Assembly: GCA_046155895.1 (NCBI GenBank)
Contig: JBJXFB010000090.1
Coordinates: 1-64,000 of the forward strand
DNA: 64,000 nucleotides
Source of the DNA: DASYPQ01 sp046155895
GTDB lineage: Bacteria; Planctomycetota; UBA1135; GCA-002686595
Direction: 5' to 3'
The position numbers and the translations under genes are program-made. Position 1 is the first letter of the stretch, and the number at the start of each line of letters is the position of its first letter. Of the stretch, positions 41,780 through 52,271 are shown piece after piece. The notes beneath the pieces were generated by a model that was given only the letters and a program-made list of their open reading frames with translations, searched no databases and was not told the origin of the DNA.

Positions 41780-44058
41780 TTTCGCAACCTCAACGCGTTC
41801 CCGATCACCGAGACCGAGCTCAAGCTCATCGCCGCGGCCGCGATCATGGGCGAGAGCAGCAGCCCGAGCTTCGGGTAGAGCGCTCCCGCCGCGATCGGGA
41901 TGCAGATCGCGTTGTAGGCGAAGGCCAGCGTCAGGTTCTGCCGCACGTTGCTCATCGTCCTCTTCGAGATGTCCCTCGCGCGCGCGATCCCGCGCAGATC
42001 GCCCTGCACGAGCGTCACCCCCGCGCTCTCCATCGCGACGTCCGTTCCGGTCCCCATCGCAATCCCGATGTCCGCTTTCGCCAGCGCGATCGCGTCGTTC
42101 ACGCCGTCACCCGCCATCGCGACGATCTTCCCCGTCTCCTGCCGGCGCTCCACGACCCTCGACTTCTCTTCCGGCATCACCTCGGCGACCACTTCGTCGA
42201 TCGCGAGGTCGTGCGCGACCGCCTCCGCCGTCTCCCGGCTGTCCCCGGACACCATCACGATCTTCAACCCGAGCGCGTGGAGCTCCCGCACCGCCTCGCG
42301 CGCGCCGGCCTTGATCGGGTCCGCGATCGCGACGAACCCCGCGAGCTTGCCATCGACGGCGAGGAACGCCACGGTCGCGCCGTGACCGCGGTGGTCGTCG
42401 GCCTTCTCGGTCAACGGCTGGATCTCCACCTCCGAATCCACCATCAGCCGGCGATTGCCGAGCACGATGCGGCGGCCGTCGACCGTCCCGGTGATGCCCT
42501 TGCCGGAGATCGAGGCGAAATCCCGTGCCTCGGCCGTCCGCAGCGCTCGTTCCTCCGCTCCGACGACGATCGCGGAGGCCAGCGGGTGCTCGCTCCCCTT
42601 CTCGAGGCTCGCGGCGAGGCGCAGAACCTCGTCCTCCGCGAAACCTTCCGCCGCGACCACCGCGCGCAGCTTGGGCCTGCCCTCGGTCAGCGTGCCGGTC
42701 TTGTCCACGAAGAGCGTGTCGACGGCCTCGAAGCGCTCGATCGCCTCCGCGTCGCGGAAGAGGACGCCCTCGCGCGCGCCGCGGCCGACCGCGACCATGA
42801 TCGACATCGGCGTCGCGAGCCCGAGCGCGCAGGGGCAGGCGATGATCAGCACGGAGACGGCGTTGACGAGCGCGTAGCCGAGCCGCGGCTCGGGTCCGAG
42901 GAGCGCCCAACTGGCGAAAGTCGCGACGGCGATCGCCGCGACCGCCGGTACGAACCAGCGCGAGACCTTGTCCGCCATCTTCTGCACGGGCGCGCGGCTG
43001 CGCTGCGCCTCCGCGACCAGCGCGACGATGCGGGCGAGCTTCGTGTCGGCGCCGACGCTCGTGGTCCTCATCGTGAATCCGCCCGTCCCGTTCACCGTGC
43101 CGCCCGTCAGCGCGTCGCCGCCGCGCTTCTCGACCGGGATCGGCTCGCCGGTGAGCATCGACTCGTCGACGGAGCTCGTCCCTTCGAGCACGACGCCGTC
43201 GACGGGCACCTTTTCGCCCGGCCGCACGCGCAGGACGTCGCCGGTCACGATCTCCTCGATCGGCACGTCGCGATCCGATCCGTCCGGCCCGACGCGGCGC
43301 GCCGTCTTCGGCGCGAGGCCGAGGAGCTCGCGCAACGCGGCTCCGGTTCGCGATCGCGCGCGGAGCTCGAGCACCTGGCCGAGCAGCACGAGCGTGACGA
43401 TGACCGCGGCCGACTCGAAGTAGACGGGAGCCTCGCCGCCGCGCTCCAGGAAGGACTCGGGGAAGAGGCCCGGGGCGAGTGCCGCGGCCACGCTCGTCCC
43501 CCACGCCACGCCGACGCCGAGCGCGATCAGCGTGAACATGTTGAGGCTCCGGTCGACGATCGAGCGCCACCCGCGCACGAAGAACGGCCAGCCCGCCCAC
43601 AGGACCACGGGCGTCGAAAGGGCGAGCTGCGCCCACGTGAGCACACGGTGCGGCGCGAGGCGGTCGAGGTGCACGCCGGGAATGTGGCTGGCCATCGCGC
43701 CCACCAGGATCGGCGCGGTGAGCACCGCGGCGACGAGGAAGCGGCGCGTCATGTCCCTCAGCTCGGGGTTCTCCTCGTCCGCCGCGGACGCGACCAGGGG
43801 CTCGAGCGCCATGCCGCACTTCGGACAGTGGCCGGGGCCTTCCTGCCGCACCTCGGGGTGCATCGGGCAGGTGTGGATGCCCTTGGCATTCTTCTCGTCC
43901 TTGGGAGCGGCCGATCGGCGGAGGAATCGATCCGGATCCGCCTTGAATCTCTGGAGGCATGCCGCCGCGCAGAAGTGGTAGCGCGTTCCGGCGTGCTCGT
44001 GCGAGTGTGCCGCGGACGCAGGATCGACCTGCATGCCGCAAACGGGATCGACCGCCAT
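41776..44058 (-). CDS. copA: Copper-translocating P1B-type ATPase
   Basis: 760 residues. Instead of the usual HMA domains it begins with a YHS domain (DPVCGMQVDP, then YHFCAAACLQRF) and a heavy-metal-binding domain (CPMHPEV near 63, GHCPKCGM). The ATPase core has MLTGEPIPV (actuator), the membrane CPC motif in IIACPCALGLATP (near 408), phosphorylation site DKTGTLTEG (near 452), SEHPLA with the P1B His, and GDGVNDAIAL. It exports Cu(I), or possibly silver, from the cytoplasm. The TM helices fit the eight of P1B-1. It abuts the TMEM220-like gene and overlaps the protease gene. Confidence 0.92.
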   Translation of the reverse strand: MAVDPVCGMQVDPASAAHSHEHAGTRYHFCAAACLQRFKADPDRFLRRSAAPKDEKNAKGIHTCPMHPEVRQEGPGHCPKCGMALEPLVASAADEENPELRDMTRRFLVAAVLTAPILVGAMASHIPGVHLDRLAPHRVLTWAQLALSTPVVLWAGWPFFVRGWRSIVDRSLNMFTLIALGVGVAWGTSVAAALAPGLFPESFLERGGEAPVYFESAAVIVTLVLLGQVLELRARSRTGAALRELLGLAPKTARRVGPDGSDRDVPIEEIVTGDVLRVRPGEKVPVDGVVLEGTSSVDESMLTGEPIPVEKRGGDALTGGTVNGTGGFTMRTTSVGADTKLARIVALVAEAQRSRAPVQKMADKVSRWFVPAVAAIAVATFASWALLGPEPRLGYALVNAVSVLIIACPCALGLATPMSIMVAVGRGAREGVLFRDAEAIERFEAVDTLFVDKTGTLTEGRPKLRAVVAAEGFAEDEVLRLAASLEKGSEHPLASAIVVGAEERALRTAEARDFASISGKGITGTVDGRRIVLGNRRLMVDSEVEIQPLTEKADDHRGHGATVAFLAVDGKLAGFVAIADPIKAGAREAVRELHALGLKIVMVSGDSRETAEAVAHDLAIDEVVAEVMPEEKSRVVERRQETGKIVAMAGDGVNDAIALAKADIGIAMGTGTDVAMESAGVTLVQGDLRGIARARDISKRTMSNVRQNLTLAFAYNAICIPIAAGALYPKLGLLLSPMIAAAAMSLSSVSVIGNALRLRK

Positions 44059-44421
44059 CTACTTCCGCCGCGCTCCGAGCGTCAGGATCCCCATCCAGGT
44101 CGCGACGATCAAGAGACCGCCGAACTCGCGGGAACTCTCGATGGTGGGATTCGAAGCCTTCATGGACTGGAACATGTCGCCGAAACTCGCGTGACCGAGG
44201 ACGTCGGGCGCGAGCGTGATCGCCCAGACGAGCGCGACGAGGCCGACCACGGCGCTCATCCAGGGACGGAGACGCGAGAGCGAAGTGAGGACGCAGGCGA
44301 CCATCGCCGCGCCGTACATCGGCATCCACAGGTGAGGATCGGGGTCGTTCCACTGCAGCGCGACGCAGACGGCGAAGATCACGCCCATCCAGGGGTTCAG
44401 GACCGAGACGGTCTTGCGCAT
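44059..44421 (-). CDS. TMEM220-like small membrane protein
   Basis: 120 residues with four hydrophobic helices. The pattern FAVCVALQWNDPDPHLWMPM with QxNDPDP is typical of the transmembrane 220 family. Function is unknown. It lies 5 bp after hutU and directly before the copper ATPase gene, so it could belong to either unit. The ATG gives the family's normal length. Confidence 0.8.
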   Translation of the reverse strand: MRKTVSVLNPWMGVIFAVCVALQWNDPDPHLWMPMYGAAMVACVLTSLSRLRPWMSAVVGLVALVWAITLAPDVLGHASFGDMFQSMKASNPTIESSREFGGLLIVATWMGILTLGARRK

Positions 44422-44426
44422 GGGCG

Positions 44427-46133
<1,707 letters not shown>

Positions 46134-46167
46134 GGCTCCGTTCATCCTAGCGAGGCAGGGGCGCCCT

Positions 46168-46430
46168 TCATCGAATCAGGGAGTCGTAGTCGTCGTGCGA
46201 ACCGATCCAGACCAGATGATGTCTTCGCCATCGCGAACTCCGAGCGCCCGGTGGTGGATCCCGACCCTGAAGGAGAATACCGCCTCCTTGCCCCGGATCT
46301 GCTTGAACCGAAGGCCTGGGTGCGTCGGGTTCTGACTGAAGAGCTCGTACGCTTCCCTCGCCTGCTTCCGAACTTGCTCAGGCAGTCGCTCCAGGCACCG
46401 CCGAAAGCGAGCCGTCGTGTGAGATCTCAC
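46168..46430 (-). pseudogene. RelE/ParE-type toxin gene with a frameshift near its 3' end
   Basis: The first about 72 codons match RelE/ParE toxins (ARFRRCLERLPEQVRKQARE, then LFSQNPTHPGLRFKQI). Afterwards the frame runs to WSGSVRTTTTTP and a stop at 46176. The alternative frame encodes the expected family ending, WIGSHDDYDSLIR, stopping at 46168. One missing T on the coding strand near 46211 would restore WFWIGSHDDYDSLIR. The gene is either a disabled toxin or carries an assembly indel. The GTG overlaps the antitoxin stop by 4 nt. Confidence 0.75.
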
Positions 46431-46645
46431 AGATCGCCGGGACGGAGCGGGCGAGTCTTTTTCCGCCGGTGCTCGTCGAGAGCCTCGTCGGCCATCTCCG
46501 CCACTCGGTCGGGAGTTTTCGAGAACAGTTCCTCCCAGCGACGCTCGGAAGCCAGTTCCTCCAAGAGCCAGCGTGCGAGGGCGTCCTGCTCGACTTCAGG
46601 GAGCTTCGCGGCCTCTGCGAAGGCCTTTTCCAATCGCTCGGTCAT
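46427..46645 (-). CDS. Antitoxin of a type II RelE/ParE pair
   Basis: 72 residues. The sequence LEKAFAEAAKLPEVEQDALA followed by RWLLEELASERRWEELF is typical of the short helical antitoxins found before this toxin subfamily. The C terminus is basic (EHRRKKTRPLRPGDL). It should neutralise the toxin encoded in the GTGA overlap and may autoregulate the pair. It remains intact although the toxin frame is broken. The nearby AAGGA may be its ribosome-binding site. Confidence 0.78.
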   Translation of the reverse strand: MTERLEKAFAEAAKLPEVEQDALARWLLEELASERRWEELFSKTPDRVAEMADEALDEHRRKKTRPLRPGDL

Positions 46646-46724
46646 GAGGAGGTGTCCTTCGACATCATCTTACAACGAAGCCTCGGTAGCCTCGCATCGA
46701 CTATGGGATAGGCGTCTCCCGGCG

Positions 46725-47255
46725 ATGCCCGAAGCGAGCCTTCCCCATGCGAAGCGAACTCGATCCGTGACGATCTCAGGGTTCCTGGACATCGTTCTCG
46801 GCGCGATGGGGCTGATCGCGGCGACGTTGATGGGACTCGCGATCACCTTCGTGGTCTGGATCGTCGCCGTCGCGCAGTGGTCGAAGTTCCTCTTCGAAGG
46901 CCGCTTCCTCGACTTTCCCGACCAGGCGGACCACCTGGGAGTCGTCCTCGGGTACATGGCGCTCGCCCTGGTCTCGGTACTCGCCGACGCGTGCCTCTTC
47001 GCGACGGGGATCCAGCTCCTGGCGCGCTCAGCGAGCGCGCGGCGCTCCGCATTCCTCTTCGCCGTCGCGATCGTCCCGCTCGGAGCGATCGACGTCTTGA
47101 TCTCGCGCCACGCCGGGATCGCGCGACCGCTCCTCCTCGCGTTCGTGCTCCCGCTCCCGATCTACTCCGTCGTCCAGCTCGCGGCGTTCTTCGTCTTGCC
47201 TTCGTGGAGGACGCTCAGACCCCAGTCCGAGGGGAGCACCCCCGCTACCAGGTGA
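46725..47255 (+). CDS. Four-helix membrane protein, unknown function
   Basis: 176 residues with four predicted helices (LDIVLGAMGLIAATLMGLAI, LGYMALALVSVLADACLF, AFLFAVAIVPLGAIDVLI, LLLAFVLPLPIYSVVQLAAF). I do not recognise a family. It is divergent from the antitoxin gene (79-bp gap), and its last 11 bp overlap the convergent repeat-protein gene. The ATG is the first that opens before the first helix. Confidence 0.6.
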   Translation: MPEASLPHAKRTRSVTISGFLDIVLGAMGLIAATLMGLAITFVVWIVAVAQWSKFLFEGRFLDFPDQADHLGVVLGYMALALVSVLADACLFATGIQLLARSASARRSAFLFAVAIVPLGAIDVLISRHAGIARPLLLAFVLPLPIYSVVQLAAFFVLPSWRTLRPQSEGSTPATR

Positions 47256-49905
47256 TCTTCAGCCCGTTCGACGCGTTGAAAGTGTTCCCCGTCGGCAGCG
47301 GGCAGAACGCCGGGTTCCCGTCGCGGTAGTAGGTCATGTAGTTCCGCACCGAGCCCGGAGCGATCGGATCGCCGAGCGCGGCCGACCGCGAGGTGATCGA
47401 CGATGCTCCCATCCCTGGCGCGGACGTCCTCCCTCCCGCCGCGGTCGTCACGTACAGGCGCTTCAAGCTCCCTCCCGCGCACCGCAACCCGTCGCCGTAG
47501 GGAACGGGTGCGATCTCGACGTTGCCCTGGAGGAAGATCGTGAGCGCGGTCGGCAGCTCGTACAGCGCGTGCAGCGTCAGCGTGTCCGGCACGCGCGTCC
47601 CGTCGGCGTAGAGCACCGCGCCTCCCGTCGACGCCGAGTTCTGGCAGCCGTGACGTGAGTCGCCGGCATTCGCGCACGGACACGCCGTTCCCGTGCCGTC
47701 ACCGAAGCAGAACGGCGTCCCCGTGCCGTCGCAGTCGTGCCATTCGGCGAGGTTCCACGCCGAAGCAGGTCCCGCGAGCGTCATCCCCCCCGCGACGTAC
47801 AGGTCGGCTCCGAGCTCCGTTCCATCGTCGAAAGCCCCGAAGGCCGTGACGAGACCATTCACACCCGTCCCGAGCGCCGACCACGTCGATCCGTTCCAGC
47901 GCGCGACATGGCTCGCGCCGGCGGTTCCGGCCGTCGAGAACGAGCCCCCGGCGTACAGCATCGGGCCGCCGCCGTCGTCGAACACGCCGAGCGCGAGCAC
48001 GTCGCCGTCCGTGCCGAGACCGAGCGCCGACCAGCTCGCACCGTCGAACCGCGCGATCCGGCTCGCGGGCGCTCCGCCGGCCGCGAGGAAGCTGCCGGCG
48101 GCGTACAGCGCGGCGCCTCCGCCGTCGTCGAAGGCGGCGAGCGCGCGCACCGTGCCGTCCGTCCCGCCGAGCACTCCCGACCAGGCCGCTCCGTCCCAGC
48201 GCGCGACCCGGCTCGCCGGCGTTCCGCCCGCCGACGCGAACTCGCCGCCGGCGTAGAGCTGCGCTCCCGTTCCGTCGTCGAACACCGCGAGTGCGTGCAC
48301 GTCTCCGTCCAGGCCGAGGCCGAGCGACGACCAGGCGGCGCCGTTCCAGCGCGCGACGCGCGCCGCGGGCGCTCCGTCGGCGAGCGTGAACGATCCCCCC
48401 GCGTACAACGCCGGGCCGGAGCCGTCGTCGAACACCGCGAGCGCGCGGACGTGCCCATGCAAGCCTCCCGCGAGCGCCGACCAGCCCGTCCCGTCCCAGC
48501 GCGCGATGCGGTCGGCCGAGACGCCTCCGGCCGCCGTGAACGAGCCGCCGGCGTACAGATCGGGTCCGCCGCCGTCGTCGAAGGTCGCCAGGCAGAGCAC
48601 GACGTCGTCGAGCCCGGCCCCGAGTGCAGTCCACTCGTCGTCGCGCCAGCGCGCGATCCGATTCGCGAGCGTCGCGCCCGCGGCGATGAAGTCCCCGCCG
48701 ACGAACATCGCGAGCCCCGTGCCGTCGTCGAACTCGGCCAGCGCCCGCGTGGGGGCCGAGAGTCCGTGGCTCGCCTTCGGCAGGAAAGACCAGCCCGTTC
48801 CCTTCCACATCGCGACCCCGTTCGCGAGGAATCGGCCCGCGACCTGGAAGTCGCCGCCGGCGAAGAGCTTCGGTCCTGCTCCCGCGTCGTGGACGGCGAG
48901 CGCGCGCACCGGGCCGTCCACGCCGGTCGAGAGGGCCGACCAGCTCGCGCCGTTCCAGCGCGCGACGCGGCTTGCGCCCGCGGTCCCGGCGGTCGCGAAA
49001 TCGCCGCCGGCGTGCAGCTTCGGGCCGCCGCCGTCGTCGTGCACGGCGAGAGTGCGCACGATCCCGTCCGTCCCGAGCCCCAGCGCCGACCAGCTCGCGC
49101 CGGACCACCGCGCGACACGGCTCGCCGGTGTCGAGCCCGCCTGACTGAACGCCCCGCCCGCGAAGAGCGCCGGACCGCCGCCGTCGTCGTGCACCGCGAG
49201 CGCGAGGACGTCGCCGTCCCAGCCCGCGGGCCCCCCGAGCGGCGTCCACGCCGCTCCGCTCCAGCGCGCGACGCGGCCCGTGAACGCTCCGCCCGCGTGG
49301 AGCGCGAGTCCGCCGCCGTCGTCGAACATGGCGAGCGCGAAGACTTCACCGTCGAGGGTCCCGGCGAGCGCCGACCAGGCCGTGCCGTTCCAGCGCGCGA
49401 TGCGGCCGGTGAAGGACCCTCCCGCATACAACTTCGCTCCGGAGCCATCGTCGAAGACGATCAGCGCGCGCACGGTTCCGTCGAGGCCGGCGGCGAGCGC
49501 CGACCAGGTCGCGCCGTCCCAGCGGGCGATGTGGTTCACCGGGAGGCCACCGGCGCCCGTGAACGAGCCGCCGACGTACAGATCGGGCCCGCCGCCCTCG
49601 TCGAAGGCCGCGAGCGCGAAGGCGTCCCCGTCGAGACCGGTGCCGAGGCGCGTCCATCGCTCGTCGATCCAGCGCGCGATGCCGCGGGCCGGCGCGTCCT
49701 GGGCGTTCTCGAAGTCGCCGGCGAGGAAGAGCGCGGGTCCCTGCCCGTCGTCGAAGGAGAGGAGCGCGTGCACCTCTCCCCCGACTCCGGTGGGGAAGCC
49801 GAACTCGTGGTGCCAGTTCAGGCACTGCGCGCGCGCCGCGGGGGCCGCGAGAGCTACGACGACGGCGAGATCAAGGAGGCGAAGGGCTGCGCGCCGCGCG
49901 ATCAA
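47245..49905 (-). CDS. Secreted propeller-repeat protein with CPC-type C-terminal domain
   Basis: 886 residues. The signal peptide LLDLAVVVALAAPAARA-Q is followed by about 13 repeats of about 50 residues with the core ArIARWDGasWSALG...DG.v.ALavfDDGgGp.LYaGG. These are probably beta-propeller or delta-60-like blades. The last about 163 residues form the CPC domain: TACPCANAGDSRHGC, YGDGLRCAGGSLKRL, GSVRNYMTYYRDG...FC and NASNGLKITW. The start is a TTG giving a good signal peptide; no ATG or GTG fits. It lies 16 bp after the next CPC-domain gene on the same strand. A surface-exposed binding or adhesion role is inferred. Confidence 0.8.
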   Translation of the reverse strand: MIARRAALRLLDLAVVVALAAPAARAQCLNWHHEFGFPTGVGGEVHALLSFDDGQGPALFLAGDFENAQDAPARGIARWIDERWTRLGTGLDGDAFALAAFDEGGGPDLYVGGSFTGAGGLPVNHIARWDGATWSALAAGLDGTVRALIVFDDGSGAKLYAGGSFTGRIARWNGTAWSALAGTLDGEVFALAMFDDGGGLALHAGGAFTGRVARWSGAAWTPLGGPAGWDGDVLALAVHDDGGGPALFAGGAFSQAGSTPASRVARWSGASWSALGLGTDGIVRTLAVHDDGGGPKLHAGGDFATAGTAGASRVARWNGASWSALSTGVDGPVRALAVHDAGAGPKLFAGGDFQVAGRFLANGVAMWKGTGWSFLPKASHGLSAPTRALAEFDDGTGLAMFVGGDFIAAGATLANRIARWRDDEWTALGAGLDDVVLCLATFDDGGGPDLYAGGSFTAAGGVSADRIARWDGTGWSALAGGLHGHVRALAVFDDGSGPALYAGGSFTLADGAPAARVARWNGAAWSSLGLGLDGDVHALAVFDDGTGAQLYAGGEFASAGGTPASRVARWDGAAWSGVLGGTDGTVRALAAFDDGGGAALYAAGSFLAAGGAPASRIARFDGASWSALGLGTDGDVLALGVFDDGGGPMLYAGGSFSTAGTAGASHVARWNGSTWSALGTGVNGLVTAFGAFDDGTELGADLYVAGGMTLAGPASAWNLAEWHDCDGTGTPFCFGDGTGTACPCANAGDSRHGCQNSASTGGAVLYADGTRVPDTLTLHALYELPTALTIFLQGNVEIAPVPYGDGLRCAGGSLKRLYVTTAAGGRTSAPGMGASSITSRSAALGDPIAPGSVRNYMTYYRDGNPAFCPLPTGNTFNASNGLKITW
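47736..49775 (-). repeat. About 13 in-frame repeats encoding propeller blades
   Basis: The DNA encoding the repeated unit (roughly 150-170 bp per cycle) recurs with conserved stretches such as those for GGSF and RVARWNG. Two units lack the central FT-loop and are about 20 residues shorter. The array is imperfect, so it is older than a recent slippage expansion, but it remains a target for recombination. Confidence 0.7.
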
Positions 49906-49921
49906 CGGGTGATCCGCGCGA

Positions 49922-51091
49922 TCACCACGTGATCTTGAGGCCGTTCGACGCGTTGAACGCGCTCCCCGTCGGGAGCGGGCACCACGTCTGGCTGCCGTCG
50001 CGGTAGGCGACCTGGTAGTACCGGGTCGATCCTGGTGCGATCGGATGGTTCAGTTGGGCCGAGCGCGCCGTGATCGAGAGCTCCGCTCCCGTGGGCGCCG
50101 TAGCGACGCCACCGCTGGCGCCCTTCGTGTAGAGCCGCTTCAGCGTGCCGCTGACGCAGCGCACGCCGTCGCCCCAGAATGCGCCCGCGGCGAGCTCCGT
50201 GCTGCCTTGCCAGAAGATGCTCAAAGACGTGTTCAGCTCGCCCGCGGAAGTCATCACGACGGTGTCCGGCACGGGATTGCCGGTCGCGGACAGGTATGCG
50301 CCTCCGGTGCCGGGCGAGTTCTCGCAGCCTTGCCCGCCGGCGCCGAAGTTGTTGCACGGGCACGCCGTCGCGAGCGTTCCGTCGCCGGCGCAGAAGGGCT
50401 GGATCGGCCCGTCGGGCGCCACGCAGCCGCGCATCAGCCAGTTGCCGGCGTAGTAGAGCGGGCAGAGCGAGATGGGCCCGATGGCCGCGGTCGCCGCGTC
50501 CCGCCACCCCTGTCCGAGGATGTAGATCAGGTTCTTCTGCGTGACGTTGCAGTTCGGCGGGCCCGTCGGGTTGTCCGTCGCGAAATTCGAGTCGAATCCG
50601 GTCGAGCAGTCGCCGTTCGGATTGATGTCCATCCACCAGGTCATGACGAGCTTGCCCGACGCGATCGGGATGTCGAACTGGGACAGGTCGACGGTGTTGA
50701 TCGCGCTGCTCTGCAGGCCGATCGATGCGCCGGTGAAGGCGGCGAAGTCGAAAACCTCCGGGCCCAACGTGGGGATTCCAGTCGTGGGGTGGAACGTGAT
50801 CCCGTCGTAGATCACGAGGTTCACGACGGCCTGCGCGCCGTTGAAGCCGAAGGCGTTGACGAATCCGATCGCCGCCGAGCGGAGCTGCACCGGACCCGAC
50901 ACGTTGAAGACGGCTCCCGCCGCTTCTCCCTCGCACAAGCCCGCGATGACCGAGACGGCCTGCTGCCCCGGGATTGCGGGGAGCACGTCGTTCTTGATGA
51001 AGGTCTCTCCGCTGCCGCACGACTGCGCGCGGGCCGTGGGGGCGAGGACGAAGGCGAGAGCGGAAGCGATGGCGAGGGCCTGGCGGATCAT
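49922..51091 (-). CDS. Secreted protein with CPC-type C-terminal domain
   Basis: 389 residues with a signal peptide (AIASALAFVLAPTARA-Q). Residues about 25-230 form a novel-looking beta-rich domain with Cys pairs (CGSGETF, GLCEGEAAG, NVTQKNL) and no family I recognise. From about 235 to the end is the CPC domain: ATACPCNNFGAGGQGC, WGDGVRCVSGTLKRLYTKG, STRYYQVAYRDG...WCPLP and NASNGLKITW. The last 11 residues are identical to those of the downstream gene's product. A secreted or cell-surface role is likely; the ligand is unknown. It is probably co-transcribed with the repeat protein. Confidence 0.8.
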   Translation of the reverse strand: MIRQALAIASALAFVLAPTARAQSCGSGETFIKNDVLPAIPGQQAVSVIAGLCEGEAAGAVFNVSGPVQLRSAAIGFVNAFGFNGAQAVVNLVIYDGITFHPTTGIPTLGPEVFDFAAFTGASIGLQSSAINTVDLSQFDIPIASGKLVMTWWMDINPNGDCSTGFDSNFATDNPTGPPNCNVTQKNLIYILGQGWRDAATAAIGPISLCPLYYAGNWLMRGCVAPDGPIQPFCAGDGTLATACPCNNFGAGGQGCENSPGTGGAYLSATGNPVPDTVVMTSAGELNTSLSIFWQGSTELAAGAFWGDGVRCVSGTLKRLYTKGASGGVATAPTGAELSITARSAQLNHPIAPGSTRYYQVAYRDGSQTWCPLPTGSAFNASNGLKITW

Positions 51092-51185
51092 CGGGGATTC
51101 CTTGCGAAGGTGGAGAGAGAGCGAGCGCTCCGATCCTAACCGCGTCCGTTTCCCTGTCTAGACGGGCCGTTCTCGAGGACGCGGG

Positions 51186-51782
51186 TCAGGCCTCCAGCCG
51201 CGCCTTCATCGCCCCGAGCGCCTTCGTCCAGTACGCGCGCAGCTTCTCGACTTCCTTGCGGCCCGAGAGCTTGTTGTGTTGCAGCGCGACGTAGCTCTTT
51301 CCCTTCCCCTTCGCATAGAAGTTCGCCTCGACGGTCGTCTTGCCGTCTACCCAGGAGATGCGCATCGACTTCGGCTCGGTCGCCTTGCGCACGGTGAAGT
51401 CGTTGTCCTTCAGCCAGGCCGCGCGCTTCTTGGGGTCCTTCCAGGCTGCGAAAAGCGTCTTGACGGGGACCGAGACCGTCTTGCTGCTCGAGACCTGCCA
51501 TCCGGCCGTGGTCTGGTTCATCACGCGCAGGCCGCGCGCCTGCTCGTAGCCGACGGTCACCATCTGCGACCACCAGCCGCCGATTTTCGGCCAACGCTTG
51601 GCGATGAGCTCGGCGATCTCCTTGTGCGCCATCTCCGCGCAGCCGGACTTGTCGAGGACGTAGAGCCAGGTTTCCCAGTCGCAGCCGGTCGCCTTCCGGA
51701 CCGCCTCGCCGCTGATTCCGCCCCAGTTGCCGCCCGAGCCCTTCTTCGCCTTCGCCGACTTCTTCGCTGTCGCCGTAGCCAT
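51186..51782 (-). CDS. DUF4287 plus SRPBCC-like protein
   Basis: 198 residues. A Lys/Ala-rich N terminus is followed by a DUF4287-like half (WETWLYVLDKSG, then AELIAKRWPKIGGWWSQMVT). A second half resembles AHSA1/SRPBCC domains (VPVKTLFAAWKDPKKRAAWL, then ISWVDGKTTVEANFYAKGKG). Related proteins are small cytoplasmic ones of unknown role. The ATG has AGGAGAG upstream, a good ribosome-binding site. The 94-bp gap to the next minus-strand gene suggests a separate unit. Confidence 0.72.
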   Translation of the reverse strand: MATATAKKSAKAKKGSGGNWGGISGEAVRKATGCDWETWLYVLDKSGCAEMAHKEIAELIAKRWPKIGGWWSQMVTVGYEQARGLRVMNQTTAGWQVSSSKTVSVPVKTLFAAWKDPKKRAAWLKDNDFTVRKATEPKSMRISWVDGKTTVEANFYAKGKGKSYVALQHNKLSGRKEVEKLRAYWTKALGAMKARLEA

Positions 51783-51863
51783 CGCTCTCTCCTCGAGGAT
51801 CGTGTTCGCGCGGAGCTCCCGCTCGCGAGGATACCCGAAGCCGGGCTTCCGCGGCGTCCGTGA

Positions 51864-51869
51864 TATCGT
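51864..51869 (+). promoter_or_regulatory. -10-like box of the DUF6941-type gene
   Basis: TATCGT, ending 9 nt before the ATG at 51879, with no Shine-Dalgarno sequence in between. It is a weak match to the consensus and is listed because of its position. Confidence 0.25.
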
Positions 51870-51878
51870 CTGCGCCCC

Positions 51879-52262
51879 ATGAAAGGCCACCTGACTCTCG
51901 CCGAAGCCGCCGCCGCGCACCCGGACGGCACGATGAGCATCCTCCGGGCCGGTATCGACCGGGTGATGGGCGAGCGGGCGCCGTACGCGCTGAACGCGGC
52001 GCTCGTGATCCGGATCCAGAGCGAGATGGGCGACGCGGGGAAGCACCGCTTCGACATCAAGGGGCTCGATCAGGACGGGTCGGAGATCCTCCCGAAGCTG
52101 GAAGGCGAGTTCGAGGTCGGAAAGGGCGGCGGAGCGAGCGCCTTCATCCTCGGAATGCACGTCGTGTTCGAGAAGGCGGGGACCTACCTCTTCGTCCTGC
52201 GCGTGGACAACGTGCAGATGGACGACTGGAGGATCCACGTCGGCCCGCGCCCCGGGGCGTGA
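51879..52262 (+). CDS. DUF6941-like small protein, unknown function
   Basis: 127 residues. The pattern ALVIRIQSEMGDAGKHRFDI, then AGTYLFVLRVDNVQMDDWRI, fits the beta-sandwich style of DUF6941 proteins. No catalytic motif is seen. It is a single-gene unit, and its stop is 9 bp before the convergent hutH stop. Confidence 0.65.
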   Translation: MKGHLTLAEAAAAHPDGTMSILRAGIDRVMGERAPYALNAALVIRIQSEMGDAGKHRFDIKGLDQDGSEILPKLEGEFEVGKGGGASAFILGMHVVFEKAGTYLFVLRVDNVQMDDWRIHVGPRPGA

Positions 52263-52271
52263 CGCGGATCC

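Noticed and set aside
46176..46430. Reading the toxin as an intact 84-residue protein
   Set aside because: The last 12 residues (WSGSVRTTTTTP) do not match any toxin of the family, while the next frame gives the expected ending; a frameshift is more likely.
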